Positions 7,984-17,174 of a DNA stretch of 64,000 bases are shown piece after piece. The DNA is taken from NCBI RefSeq assembly GCF_008056315.1, contig NZ_VRKQ01000008.1, positions 1-64,000 of the forward strand, read 5' to 3'. Origin of the DNA: Seonamhaeicola maritimus (lineage in GTDB: Bacteria > Bacteroidota > Bacteroidia > Flavobacteriales > Flavobacteriaceae). Position 1 is the first letter of the stretch, and every line of letters begins with the position of its first letter. The notes under the pieces were generated by a model. It saw nothing but the letters and a program-made list of their open reading frames with translations, had not been told where the DNA came from and did no database searches. Made by a program: the position numbers and the translations under genes.

Positions 7984-10587
7984 CTAAAATTGTTGCCCAA
8001 TAATGAAATGAGTTTCCCAACCATGTTTCCCTGTTTCTCCAAGAGCATTGTCAAATCCGTGGCCAAAATCAATTCCTAATAAACCAAAGGCAGGCATAAA
8101 GATTCTAACGCCTAATCCGGCAGAACGTTTAACATTAAATGGGTTGAAATCTTTAAAACTATTGTATGAATTACCAGCTTCTACAAAGGCGGCTCCGTAA
8201 ATTTTAGCAGAAGCCTTTAAAGTGATTGGATAACGAAGTTCTAAAGAGTATTTGTTATAAATAGTACCTCCATCTTGAGTTGACAAAGATTGGTTGGGGT
8301 AACCACGCAATTGAATGGCTTCTCTACCATCTAAACTATAAGTTCCTAAACCATCACCACCAACAAAGAAACGCTCAAAAGGAATAACGCCTCTATCATT
8401 ATTATAAGCGCCTAAGAAACCAAATTCTATAAGTGGTCTTAATACTAGGTTTTTGGTGATTTCTGTATACCACTCACCTTTAAAATTCACTTTATAAAAT
8501 TCTAACCAATTGTAACGTTCTTGGTCAATTTCAGAAATTCTATTCTGCGCATTGGTTCTTTCTAAATCCGTACTGGAAACACTGCCTAAAATACTTTGGT
8601 TTTCATTTCGCTCTTCTTTTAAAGCGGTATAATCCACTCCATTAACTGCAGAATAAGGGAATGATAATTCAGCTGTTGCAGAAAATTTAGAACCACCAGT
8701 AGGGAATATAGGATCAACGGAAGTATTATCTCTACTAAGCCCTACAGTATATGATAGGTTGTTTGAAAAACCATCACCGAAAGTAAACAGTCCGGTATTG
8801 TAGTTATTTAAATCATAACGTTGATAGCTAATAGCATTTGATAGGGTGAAGAAGTCATCTGGAACGGTTAGTCTTTTAGCTAAACCAAAGGTGATACCGG
8901 TAATATTAAAACTTCTACTTTTATCAGCTCTTCTATTTATATAATCGTATAAGAACTGTTTGGTATGAGATATAGATGTTGAGAATTGCACTGGTTTTTT
9001 ACCTCCTAACCAGGGTTCAGAAAACTGAAAACTGTAGGTTTGATAAAATCTACTGGCTTGTAAACGTAAGGCTAATCTTTGGCCGTCACCCATTGGAATA
9101 GGTTTATAAGCCTCTTTTTTAAAGATATCTTTAATTGAGAAGTTATTGAATGACAGACCTAGGGTACCAATAAATCCACCGCCACCATATCCACCTTGCA
9201 ATTCTATTTGGCTAGATCCGGTTTCTTTAACAGAGTATTCCATATCAATGGTTCCCTCAACTGGGTTAGGGTTTTTAAAATCAGGTGAAATCTCCTGAGC
9301 ATCAAAAAACCCTAATTGTCCTAATTCTCTAACCGTTCTAACTACTAGAGCTTTGCTATATAGCCCCCCTGGACGTGTTCTTAATGTTCTGTATACAACA
9401 TGGTCATTGGTTTTATCATTACCAACAACTGAAACATTGTTAAAATAAGCTGGTTTACCTTCGGTTATTCGAATTTCCATATCAATAACATTATCATCAG
9501 CACTAACTTCTACTTGACGGATGCTAGAAAATAAATAACCATTATTTTGATATAAGTTGGTAAGGTCATTACCGTCTGGTTTAGAATTGTCGGCAATTCG
9601 TTTTTGCAGTAATACACCATTGTAAGTATCTCCTTTTCTTATTCTTAGTATATTACTTAGCTCTCTGTCGGTATAAACGGTATTGCCAATAAACTTAATG
9701 TCACCAAAGGTATAGGGATCACCTTCGTTTACATTTATTTGAAGAGAGATGGTTTTATCATCATTATAAATTAAACTATCAGAGATAATGCGAGCATCTC
9801 TATATCCATTCTCTTTAAACTTATCTATCACACTAGATAAATCTGCCTGATAAGCCGAATCGATAAATTTAGAACGTTTCAAAACACGTAAACGATTAAT
9901 TTTCTTAGTGCTTTTCATTGCTTTTCTAAGCTTTTTATCACTTACAGCATTATTTCCAGTGAATGTAATGTCACTAATTTTAACTTTTGTGCCCTTATCT
10001 ATATTAAGTACCATGTTAACCCTAGAAGTCTTAATAGAGTCTTTAATATCAATGGTGTTAATATGAACTTTGGTGTTTAAGAAACCGTCTTTTTTGTACT
10101 TTCTGGTTAAGAAATTTTTGGTTGTAGTAATAAGGTTTTCAGTAACCTTTGTTCCCTTTTTTAGTTTGTTGTCCTTAATAACACCTTCAATCTTACTTTT
10201 TTTAACACCGTTAACTTTTAAGTCATTAAGTTGTGGTAGATCAGCCAATCTAATTTCTAAATAGGCAGAATCATTTTGAATTTTAGCAAGGTATATTTCA
10301 ATATTGTTGAACAATTTGGTGCCCCAAAGCTTTTTAATAGCAGAGCCTATTTCTTCACCAGGGATATTTATTTCTTGCCCTTTTCTTAAACCTGAAAAAT
10401 TAATAATAGTTAACTCCGCAAAACTAGTGTTGCCTTGAACCTTAATTTTTCCAATAGGATATTTTTTGTTAGAATTGTAGGGTAGATCCTGAGCTTGAAG
10501 GTTAAAGCAATTTACTATTAAAAGTAACAAGGCTATACAGAGCTTTATATATGTATAAAAAGGTAAAATATTAGTTAATTTGTTCAC
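7984..10587 (-). CDS. bamA: Outer membrane protein assembly factor BamA
   Basis: About 867 residues from the proposed GTG start at 10587; the frame stays open upstream to an ATG at 10695, but that lies inside uppS. The GTG start gives a plausible signal peptide ending 'NCFNLQAQ'. POTRA domains occupy roughly the first 420 residues ('IGKIKVQGNTSF', 'VNGVKKSKIEGVI', 'ISDITFTGNNAVSD', 'FGDIKFIGNTVYTD', 'FNNVSVVGNDKTND'), five in all. A 16-strand barrel follows and ends in a terminal Phe ('IIGQQF'). It inserts beta-barrel proteins into the outer membrane. The GTG overlaps the uppS stop by 17 nt, suggesting translational coupling. Confidence 0.94.
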   Translation of the reverse strand: MNKLTNILPFYTYIKLCIALLLLIVNCFNLQAQDLPYNSNKKYPIGKIKVQGNTSFAELTIINFSGLRKGQEINIPGEEIGSAIKKLWGTKLFNNIEIYLAKIQNDSAYLEIRLADLPQLNDLKVNGVKKSKIEGVIKDNKLKKGTKVTENLITTTKNFLTRKYKKDGFLNTKVHINTIDIKDSIKTSRVNMVLNIDKGTKVKISDITFTGNNAVSDKKLRKAMKSTKKINRLRVLKRSKFIDSAYQADLSSVIDKFKENGYRDARIISDSLIYNDDKTISLQINVNEGDPYTFGDIKFIGNTVYTDRELSNILRIRKGDTYNGVLLQKRIADNSKPDGNDLTNLYQNNGYLFSSIRQVEVSADDNVIDMEIRITEGKPAYFNNVSVVGNDKTNDHVVYRTLRTRPGGLYSKALVVRTVRELGQLGFFDAQEISPDFKNPNPVEGTIDMEYSVKETGSSQIELQGGYGGGGFIGTLGLSFNNFSIKDIFKKEAYKPIPMGDGQRLALRLQASRFYQTYSFQFSEPWLGGKKPVQFSTSISHTKQFLYDYINRRADKSRSFNITGITFGLAKRLTVPDDFFTLSNAISYQRYDLNNYNTGLFTFGDGFSNNLSYTVGLSRDNTSVDPIFPTGGSKFSATAELSFPYSAVNGVDYTALKEERNENQSILGSVSSTDLERTNAQNRISEIDQERYNWLEFYKVNFKGEWYTEITKNLVLRPLIEFGFLGAYNNDRGVIPFERFFVGGDGLGTYSLDGREAIQLRGYPNQSLSTQDGGTIYNKYSLELRYPITLKASAKIYGAAFVEAGNSYNSFKDFNPFNVKRSAGLGVRIFMPAFGLLGIDFGHGFDNALGETGKHGWETHFIIGQQF

Positions 10588-11311
10588 TGGTTTTCCCAAA
10601 TCTTCTCTCTCTTTTTTGAAATTCAATAATAGCTTCATACAAATGTTCCTTTGTGAAATCTGGCCAAAGTATATTAGTGAAATATAATTCAGCATAAGCT
10701 ATTTGCCATAGCAAAAAATTACTGATGCGTTGCTCTCCGCTTGTTCTAATAAGCAAATCTACATCCGGCAAATTTTGCGTGTAAAGATGCTCATTTATAA
10801 TTGATTCATCAATAATTTCGGGCGAAATTATGTTATTTTTAACTTTAATACTAATCTCTTTAACAGTATTTAGTATTTCTTCTCTAGAACCATAGCTCAA
10901 GGCCAAAGTTAGAGTCATTCTGCTATTAGATTTTGTTTTGTTAATTACTTCGTTTAATTCTTTGAAAACCTTTGTAGGTAATAGTTTTAGGTTTCCAATT
11001 GCAGAAAGCTTTATATTATTGTCTTGAAGTGTTTTTATTTCTTTTTTAAGTGAAGAAATAAGTAGCCTCATTAATGTTTGGACCTCTAGTTTTGGTCTAT
11101 TCCAGTTTTCTGTTGAAAAAGCATATAGTGTTAAATTTTTAACACCCAATTCAGCACATGATTCAACTACTCGTTTAACAGTCTTAGCTCCATTTTCATG
11201 ACCAAATGCACGCATCATTCCTTTCTGCTTTGCCCACCTACCGTTGCCATCCATAATAATGGCTATATGTTCTGGGAGTTTTCTACTAAGTATGCTGTCT
11301 TTTAAATCCAT
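10571..11311 (-). CDS. uppS: Isoprenyl transferase (undecaprenyl diphosphate synthase)
   Basis: 246 residues, the family's normal length. It condenses isopentenyl diphosphate with farnesyl diphosphate to make the C55 lipid carrier for cell wall and glycan synthesis. The signature 'IIMDGNGRWAKQKG' carries the Mg-binding Asp21, and 'AFSTENWNRP' and 'DLLIRTSGEQRISNFLLWQ' complete the active site. The start ATG abuts the stop of the upstream DUF6089 gene with no gap, and its 3' end overlaps bamA, so the three are one operon. Confidence 0.96.
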   Translation of the reverse strand: MDLKDSILSRKLPEHIAIIMDGNGRWAKQKGMMRAFGHENGAKTVKRVVESCAELGVKNLTLYAFSTENWNRPKLEVQTLMRLLISSLKKEIKTLQDNNIKLSAIGNLKLLPTKVFKELNEVINKTKSNSRMTLTLALSYGSREEILNTVKEISIKVKNNIISPEIIDESIINEHLYTQNLPDVDLLIRTSGEQRISNFLLWQIAYAELYFTNILWPDFTKEHLYEAIIEFQKRERRFGKTSEQIN

Positions 11312-12001
11312 TTATTCATTTACACAATAACAAGGGTTTTCACCAAAAGTATAGGTTAGGGTTATACCTGAAAATGTATACCAGTCATTGTTGTTGATAT
11401 TTCCAAATCTATATTCCGGACGCCATTTAGCATCTGGAACACTTCCGTCTAATTCATCAGAAAAAGTATATCGGGCTCCAATTTCTATCCCTAGAACTAT
11501 ATTATCTATAAAAGTAGTTTTAAAACCTAAGGTCATTGGTATACCATATGCCCAACTAGATGTGTTTTCTGGTGTTTGCATGCCATTTAAAAAGTAATGA
11601 TTGTCATGCTTAGCAACCGTAATACCTGTATGTAAATAAGGTGTGCTTATTTTTCTTTCGGAATGTAGGTTGAATTCAATAAAAGTAAATTCCATACCAA
11701 TTGATGCCTCTACAATATTACTAGAAAATTCATATCCTCTTTGAATACGTCTTGGGTCGTCTGAATTTATGTCCTTACCTTCAAGTGTTGTGAAAATTAA
11801 TGAAGCTCTGTAAGAATGTCTTCTACTGCGGTTCCATTTATATATCCCGCCAACAGCTAATTGATTTGGAGAAATATAATCCGTTGCTCCAACGTCTCCT
11901 ATAAAATTGCTGCCTCCAAGATATAAGCCTAATTCATTAATCTGAGAGTGGCTAAAATGAATTGCTAAAATGCTTATTACTAATGCGGTTAAATTCCTCA
12001 T
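11312..12001 (-). CDS. DUF6089 family outer membrane beta-barrel protein
   Basis: 229 residues. A signal peptide (ending 'IHFSHSQ') precedes a beta-strand-rich protein with an opening 'LGLYLGGSNFIGDVGATDY' and an ending 'FGENPCYCVNE', both typical of this Bacteroidota-specific family. A small outer membrane barrel is likely. Its fixed place between nadK and uppS-bamA suggests an envelope-assembly role, but no function is established. The stop codon abuts the uppS start. Confidence 0.82.
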   Translation of the reverse strand: MRNLTALVISILAIHFSHSQINELGLYLGGSNFIGDVGATDYISPNQLAVGGIYKWNRSRRHSYRASLIFTTLEGKDINSDDPRRIQRGYEFSSNIVEASIGMEFTFIEFNLHSERKISTPYLHTGITVAKHDNHYFLNGMQTPENTSSWAYGIPMTLGFKTTFIDNIVLGIEIGARYTFSDELDGSVPDAKWRPEYRFGNINNNDWYTFSGITLTYTFGENPCYCVNE

Positions 12002-12111
12002 AGTTATTCAAAAGTTTGCAAATATAATAAATAAGATTAGCCAAAAATAATTTGGACTAAATTGTATTAGTGTAAAACATCATTTATTGCAAATTATTGT
12101 AAAATAAGGTC

Positions 12112-12996
12112 TTAATTGCGCTTGTCTTCTCCCCAAAGCATTTTTTTACGTAAGGTCTTTAAAAAGCTTTCATCTAGTAAATCTATCATCTTCACTTTAA
12201 AGTCGGCTTTTTTAATTTTGATAATCGTTTCATTATCAAGGGTAGCAATTCTGGAATCTAATGAAACTAAATGTTGCTTTTCTCTACCACTTACACTTAA
12301 TTGAATTTCGGTGGAGTCTGGAATTATTAAGGGTCTTGCGCTAAGATTATGAGGAGCAATTGGTGTAAGAACAAAACTATTAGCTCCAGGAGTAATAACT
12401 GGGCCACCACAGCTTAAAGAGTATCCTGTTGATCCTGTTGGTGTTGAAATAATTAAGCCATCACTCCAATACGAGGTTAAAAACTCGCCATCTAAATGTG
12501 TGTCAACCGTAATCATTGAAGTAGTATTTTTTCTGCTTACAGCAATTTCATTTAAGGCAAAGTTTAGATTTTTTATATCATTATTCTCCGGACTTGTTTC
12601 TATTGAAAGTAAACTGCGTTCTGAAACTGTATAATGACCATTCAATATATTCTGAACTGCATTTTCAATATCTTCAATCTGAATTGTAGCTAAGAACCCT
12701 AAGCGACCGGTGTTTATTCCTATAATTGGAATATCAAGGTTTTTTACTGAGGGAATAGCCCTTAAAATAGTTCCATCACCACCAATGCTAATCAATAAAT
12801 TGAATGAATCATCTAATTTATTATAGACGCTGAATAAATTATATAAAGCATCATTTGACGTAACCGAATTGACTAAATTTAAAAATTCAGATTCAATTAA
12901 AACATCAATATCCTTTCCTTTGAAAAAGTTGAGAAGTCTATCAAAAGAGGTTATAGTGCTGGGATTATTATAACGCCCAAAAATGGCAATCTTCAT
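12112..12996 (-). CDS. nadK: NAD kinase
   Basis: 294 residues. It phosphorylates NAD to NADP in the cytoplasm. The nucleotide-binding signature 'SIGGDGTILRA' (GGDGT 72-76, catalytic Asp74), 'NTGRLGFLA' and the Gly-rich 'TPTGSTGYSLSCGGPVI' loop are all intact. It lies 4 bp after the CBS-domain gene and 110 bp before DUF6089 on the same strand, so it is probably cotranscribed with at least the first. Confidence 0.96.
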   Translation of the reverse strand: MKIAIFGRYNNPSTITSFDRLLNFFKGKDIDVLIESEFLNLVNSVTSNDALYNLFSVYNKLDDSFNLLISIGGDGTILRAIPSVKNLDIPIIGINTGRLGFLATIQIEDIENAVQNILNGHYTVSERSLLSIETSPENNDIKNLNFALNEIAVSRKNTTSMITVDTHLDGEFLTSYWSDGLIISTPTGSTGYSLSCGGPVITPGANSFVLTPIAPHNLSARPLIIPDSTEIQLSVSGREKQHLVSLDSRIATLDNETIIKIKKADFKVKMIDLLDESFLKTLRKKMLWGEDKRN

Positions 12997-13000
12997 AAGG

Positions 13001-13660
13001 CTACATGTTTAAGTATTTATTAAGGTAGTCTGAACGTTCTTTCAAACTTTCAATATAACTATCTTCTTCATGACCTGAAGCTATATTATAGCTGTATCTT
13101 CTAAACGTTGGTATAATATCATTAAGACTCGTGTTTCCTATTTTCAATGTTACCTGAACCACATCGTTCTTTATTTTAGATACAAAGGCACCCAGAAGTT
13201 TACCGTTATTAGATTCTACAATCTGACTAATTTCACTAAAGGAATAATCATTAATTCCCTTTTCAATAACCAGAACAGCCCCGGCAGAATGAAAGAAAGG
13301 AGATTCGTTAAATAAACTTATAATATCTTTAAGTTCGTAGTAGCCTAAATAATTGTTTTTTTCGTCTAAAACCGGCATTATATTAGCTGAGTTTTGAGCA
13401 AAAGCCTCTAAAACGTCTAACCATAAAGTGTCCTTTCTAACATAAAAATCCTCAATAGCATAAAGATATTCGTTTGCAGGTTTATTGCTATCAAAACAAT
13501 GTACATCTGTTTCAAAAAACGCGCCCATAAAAACGCCATTAGCGTCTTTAATAGGAATGTGAGAATAGGTGAGTTGGTTAAATAAAGACTGTAAATCAGA
13601 TACTTTACTAGTGCTTTCAACCGGTTTTATATCGTTTATTATAAATTCTGATAGTTTCAT
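13001..13660 (-). CDS. CBS-domain protein
   Basis: 219 residues. Two CBS motifs can be seen in the first 120 residues ('LQSLFNQLTYSHIPIKDANG' and 'VLEAFAQNSANIMPVLDEKN'), which normally bind adenosine nucleotides and act as an energy sensor. The remaining 100 residues have no recognised motif but resemble an ACT-like fold ('GAVLVIEKGINDYSFSEISQIVESNNG'). It is cotranscribed with nadK 4 bp downstream, so a regulatory link to NAD(P) metabolism is possible but unproved. Confidence 0.82.
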   Translation of the reverse strand: MKLSEFIINDIKPVESTSKVSDLQSLFNQLTYSHIPIKDANGVFMGAFFETDVHCFDSNKPANEYLYAIEDFYVRKDTLWLDVLEAFAQNSANIMPVLDEKNNYLGYYELKDIISLFNESPFFHSAGAVLVIEKGINDYSFSEISQIVESNNGKLLGAFVSKIKNDVVQVTLKIGNTSLNDIIPTFRRYSYNIASGHEEDSYIESLKERSDYLNKYLNM

Positions 13661-13749
13661 GATGCTGCTAAATGCCTATGCAAATTAATTAAAAAAATAG
13701 TACTTAAGCCTCTTCTACTTTGTATTTTTGTTTTTTTAAAAAAATATTC

Positions 13750-14463
13750 ATGACAAAGTTAAGTGTAAACATTAATAAGATAGCTACTTTGAGGAATTCA
13801 CGAGGTGGCGATATGCCTAATGTGGTTGAATTTGCTAAAGACGTACAGCGTTTTGGTGCAGAAGGCGTGACCATTCATCCAAGGCCAGACGAGCGTCATA
13901 TTCGTTATCAAGATGCCCGCGATTTAAAACCTGAAGTTTACACAGAATATAATATTGAGGGAAACCCCATTAAATCTTTTATAGATTTGGTTTTAGAGGT
14001 TCAGCCAACTCAAGTTACTTTGGTTCCTGATGCCGAAGATGCCATTACAAGTAATGCAGGTTGGGATACTATTAAGCACAAAGATTATTTAGTTGATGTT
14101 ATTAAAGAATTTCAACAAAATAATATTAGAACATCCATTTTTGTGGATCCAGTTTTAAGTCAAATTGAAGGCGCCAAGGAAACGGGAACAGATAGAATTG
14201 AATTGTATACAGAAGCATTTGCACACCAGTACGGATTGGGAAATGAAGATGCTGTTAAACCGTATTCAGAATGCGCTCTATTAGCAAATGATTTAGGTTT
14301 AGGAGTAAATGCTGGTCATGATTTATCACTAGATAATATTGAATTTTTTAAGAATAATATCTCAGGACTTTTAGAAGTTTCAATAGGTCATGCTTTAATA
14401 GCAGAAAGTCTATATCTAGGAGTAGAGAATGTTATTCAAATGTATTTACGAAAGTTAAAATAG
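13750..14463 (+). CDS. pdxJ: Pyridoxine 5'-phosphate synthase PdxJ
   Basis: 237 residues from the ATG at 13750 ('MTKLSVNINKIATLRNSRGG'). An upstream in-frame start at 13720 is rejected because the likely -7 promoter box TATTTTTG (13723-13730, TAnnTTTG type; no clear -33 TTG) lies inside that extension. It makes pyridoxine 5'-phosphate from 1-deoxyxylulose 5-phosphate and 3-amino-2-oxopropyl phosphate. Family motifs include 'GVTIHPRPDERHI', 'VTLVPD' and 'GLGVNAGHDL'. The stop abuts the start of the hydrolase gene. Confidence 0.95.
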   Translation: MTKLSVNINKIATLRNSRGGDMPNVVEFAKDVQRFGAEGVTIHPRPDERHIRYQDARDLKPEVYTEYNIEGNPIKSFIDLVLEVQPTQVTLVPDAEDAITSNAGWDTIKHKDYLVDVIKEFQQNNIRTSIFVDPVLSQIEGAKETGTDRIELYTEAFAHQYGLGNEDAVKPYSECALLANDLGLGVNAGHDLSLDNIEFFKNNISGLLEVSIGHALIAESLYLGVENVIQMYLRKLK

Positions 14464-15228
14464 ATGTTGTTACATTCAAATATTATAGGTGAAGGAAAAC
14501 CGTTTGTTATTCTTCACGGTTTTTTAGGGATGAGTGATAACTGGAAATCACTTGGGCGACAATTTAGTGAGCAAGATTTCCAAGTGCATTTGGTAGATCA
14601 GCGGAATCACGGACGCAGTTTTTGGGATGACAATTTTAGTTATGAAATACTTGCAGAAGATTTAAAACATTACTGTGAAGAGCATCAATTAGAAGACATT
14701 ATTTTACTAGGGCATTCAATGGGAGGTAAAACGGCCATGTTGTTTTCCACTTTGTACCCAGATTTAGTTTCCAAATTATTGGTAGCCGATATTTCTCCGA
14801 GGTTTTACCCAGTGCACCACGATACTATTTTGGAAGGTTTGAGTGCTTTAAACTTTGATGAAATTAAAAGCCGAGGAGAGGCCGATAAAGTTTTAGGGCA
14901 ATATGTTACCGATTTTGGAACACGTCAATTTTTACTTAAAAACTTGCATTGGGTTGAAAAAGGAAAATTAGGACTTCGAATCAATCTAGAAGTCTTAAAA
15001 AAAGAAGTTGCCGAAATAGGTGAATCACTACCTTCTTACGCTCAGTTTAATAAGGATGCTTTATTTTTAAGAGGAGACCGCTCTGAATATATAAGAGTTG
15101 ATGATGAAGTATTAATTTTAAATCAATTTCCAAAGGCTGAAATTGTAACCATTTCTAACGCGGGGCATTGGTTGCATGCTGAAAACCCTAAGGATTTTTT
15201 TGAGGCTGTAATGGAGTTTGTTTATTGA
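14464..15228 (+). CDS. Alpha/beta-fold hydrolase (YbfF-like esterase)
   Basis: 254 residues, cytoplasmic, no signal peptide. The fold is evident from 'VILHGFLGMSDNWKSL' (oxyanion loop), the nucleophile elbow 'GHSMGG' (Ser85), a candidate acid Asp205 ('FLRGDRSEYI') and His235 ('NAGHWLHAENP'). The 'VDQRNHGRS' segment is typical of YbfF/BioH-like esterases. It starts at the base after the pdxJ stop, so it is cotranscribed with pdxJ. Substrate unknown. Confidence 0.88.
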   Translation: MLLHSNIIGEGKPFVILHGFLGMSDNWKSLGRQFSEQDFQVHLVDQRNHGRSFWDDNFSYEILAEDLKHYCEEHQLEDIILLGHSMGGKTAMLFSTLYPDLVSKLLVADISPRFYPVHHDTILEGLSALNFDEIKSRGEADKVLGQYVTDFGTRQFLLKNLHWVEKGKLGLRINLEVLKKEVAEIGESLPSYAQFNKDALFLRGDRSEYIRVDDEVLILNQFPKAEIVTISNAGHWLHAENPKDFFEAVMEFVY

Positions 15229-15262
15229 AATTTTGTAAATTGTAATTATTAAAATCAGTTAA

Positions 15263-15610
15263 ATGAAACTCTTAACCAAACTCTTATTAAATGCGTTGGC
15301 TGTTTTTGTGATAGCCCACTTTTTAACGGGTGTTCATGTTGATGGATACATAACAGCATTAATAGTTGCTGTAGTCTTATCGGTATTGAATCTCTTTGTA
15401 AAACCTATTTTGATTATTTTCACCTTACCCATAACCATAGTAACATTAGGCTTGTTCCTCTTAGTTATTAATGCACTAATTATACTCTTAGCAGACAAAT
15501 TAATAGATGGTTTTTCTGTAAGCAGTATCTGGATTGCCATATTATTTAGTATTCTACTTTCAGTATTACAATCTATACTACATTCTCTATTAAAAGAAGA
15601 TAAAAAATAG
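15263..15610 (+). CDS. Phage holin family 4 superfamily membrane protein
   Basis: 115 residues, almost entirely hydrophobic, with four predicted transmembrane helices. 'LNLFVKPILIIFTLPITIVTLGLF' is characteristic of the PF04020 family (annotated as phage holin family 4, superfamily IV). Despite the name, chromosomal members are common in Bacteroidota and there is no phage context here. Function unknown. It follows the hydrolase by 34 bp. Confidence 0.82.
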   Translation: MKLLTKLLLNALAVFVIAHFLTGVHVDGYITALIVAVVLSVLNLFVKPILIIFTLPITIVTLGLFLLVINALIILLADKLIDGFSVSSIWIAILFSILLSVLQSILHSLLKEDKK

Positions 15611-15637
15611 CTTCAAAATCAAGCAATTAAAACTTTG

Positions 15638-15671
15638 TTGGGGTGCAAAAAAAGTTATATTTTTGCATCCC
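15638..15671 (+). promoter_or_regulatory. Promoter of the trigger factor gene, with overlapping dyad
   Basis: A TTG at 15638-15640, a 17-bp spacer and TATTTTTG at 15658-15665 match the Bacteroidota vegetative promoter (TTG, 17-20 bp, TAnnTTTG). A dyad overlaps it: GGGTGCAAAAA at 15641-15651 against TTTTTGCATCC at 15660-15670, with one mismatch. Confidence 0.65.
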
Positions 15672-15701
15672 GATTTTAGTTATACTAATTACATTTTAAA
15701 A

Positions 15702-17030
15702 ATGAACATTACAAGAGAAAACGTAGATGCATTAAATGCGGTAGTAAAAGTTGATATTGCTAAAGAAGACTATAGCGATAAAGTTGAAAAAATCTTATCA
15801 GATTACCGTAAAACTGCTAACATTCCAGGATTTAGAAAAGGTCATGTGCCAATGGGAATGGTTAAAAAGCAATATGGAAAAGCGGTATTGGTTGATGAAG
15901 TAAATAAACTTTTACAAGATGCTTTAAATAAATATTTAACTGAAGAGAAGTTAGATGTTTTAGGACAACCGTTACCAAAGCCTCAAGATGATATTGATTG
16001 GGACGCTGATGGATTTTCTTTTGAATTTGAATTAGGTTTAGCGCCTGAATTTGAAGTGAAATTAAAAGGTAAAAAGGCTGTAACACAATACAATATTGTT
16101 GCTGATGATAAAATGATTGATGAGCAAATTGAGCGTATTCAAAAGCAATATGGAAAATTAGTATCTCAGGAAGTTATCGAAAAAGATAGTGAGATTACCG
16201 GTGCCTTTAAAAACGAAGAAAAAGAGATTGATAACACGGTAACTATTACACTTGATAAATTTAAGGGTAAAACAACTCCAAAGAAATTTATTGGAGCAAA
16301 AGCAGGTGACGTAATTACTCTAAAAACTAAAGATCTTTATAGTGATGATCATGAATTAATGCATGCATTAAAGCTTGGTCATGATGAGGTTCACGGTTTA
16401 GATATTGAAGTAACTTTTACTATTTCTGAAATTAACAATCGTGAGTTAGCAGATTTAGATCAAGAATTGTTTGACAAGTTATTTGGTGAAGGTGCTGTAA
16501 AAACAGTAACTGAATTAAGAGCTAAAATAAAAGAGGATGCTGAAAAACAATTTGTTCAACAAGCAGACCAAAAGCTTTTAAATGATGTTACAGAGTATTT
16601 AGTAGAGAGTACTAAGTTTGATTTACCTGCTGAATTCTTAACTAAATGGATGCAAACAGCTGGCGAGAAAGAAATGGATGAAGCTCAAGCTAAAGAAGAG
16701 TATGACAATTCTGAGAAAAGTTTACGTTATCAGTTAATAGAAGGTAAATTAATTGAAGAAAATGATATCAAAGTAACTATGGATGATATTAAAAATCATG
16801 CTAGAGAAATGATTAAAGGGCAAATGGCTCAGTTTGGTCAAATGAATCCTTCTGATAAAGAGTTAGATGATATTGCTGCAAGAGTATTGTCAAATCAAGA
16901 TGAGGCTCGAAGAATTTCGGAGCAATTAGTTAGCCAAAAATTACTTGAGTTATACAAAGAAAAAGCTAATATCAAGGTTAAAGAATTAAGTTACGAAAAC
17001 TTTGTTAAAGAAGTATACGGAGACAAATAA
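15702..17030 (+). CDS. tig: Trigger factor
   Basis: 442 residues from the ATG at 15702 ('MNITRENVDALNAVVKVDI'). An in-frame TTG at 15663 is rejected because it lies within the promoter -7 box. This is the ribosome-bound chaperone for nascent chains. The N-terminal domain carries the ribosome-docking loop 'GFRKGHVPMGMVKKQYG'. The middle FKBP-like domain is divergent (about 150-240), as is usual in Bacteroidota. The C-terminal helical arms follow. It stands just upstream of clpP and clpX, the same order as in many bacteria, but a terminator separates it from clpP. Confidence 0.94.
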   Translation: MNITRENVDALNAVVKVDIAKEDYSDKVEKILSDYRKTANIPGFRKGHVPMGMVKKQYGKAVLVDEVNKLLQDALNKYLTEEKLDVLGQPLPKPQDDIDWDADGFSFEFELGLAPEFEVKLKGKKAVTQYNIVADDKMIDEQIERIQKQYGKLVSQEVIEKDSEITGAFKNEEKEIDNTVTITLDKFKGKTTPKKFIGAKAGDVITLKTKDLYSDDHELMHALKLGHDEVHGLDIEVTFTISEINNRELADLDQELFDKLFGEGAVKTVTELRAKIKEDAEKQFVQQADQKLLNDVTEYLVESTKFDLPAEFLTKWMQTAGEKEMDEAQAKEEYDNSEKSLRYQLIEGKLIEENDIKVTMDDIKNHAREMIKGQMAQFGQMNPSDKELDDIAARVLSNQDEARRISEQLVSQKLLELYKEKANIKVKELSYENFVKEVYGDK

Positions 17031-17056
17031 TTAAAAGAATAATTCATTATATTTAG

Positions 17057-17088
17057 GCGCTTGAATCTATTGATTTAAGCGCTTTTTT
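17057..17088 (+). terminator. Rho-independent terminator after trigger factor
   Basis: An 11-bp stem with one G-U pair (17057-17067 with 17072-17082, loop TATT) is followed by six T. It separates the trigger factor gene from clpP. Confidence 0.88.
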
Positions 17089-17174
17089 ATTCTTAAAAAG
17101 AATCTGTTGAGCAGGTTTTAGTTTTATCTTGATGTATATCAGGAGTTTAATCATTTTAAAGTATTACAATAATT

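Noticed and set aside
15263-15610. Prophage remnant suggested by the holin-family name
   Set aside because: No other phage gene is near, and chromosomal members of this membrane family are common in Bacteroidota.
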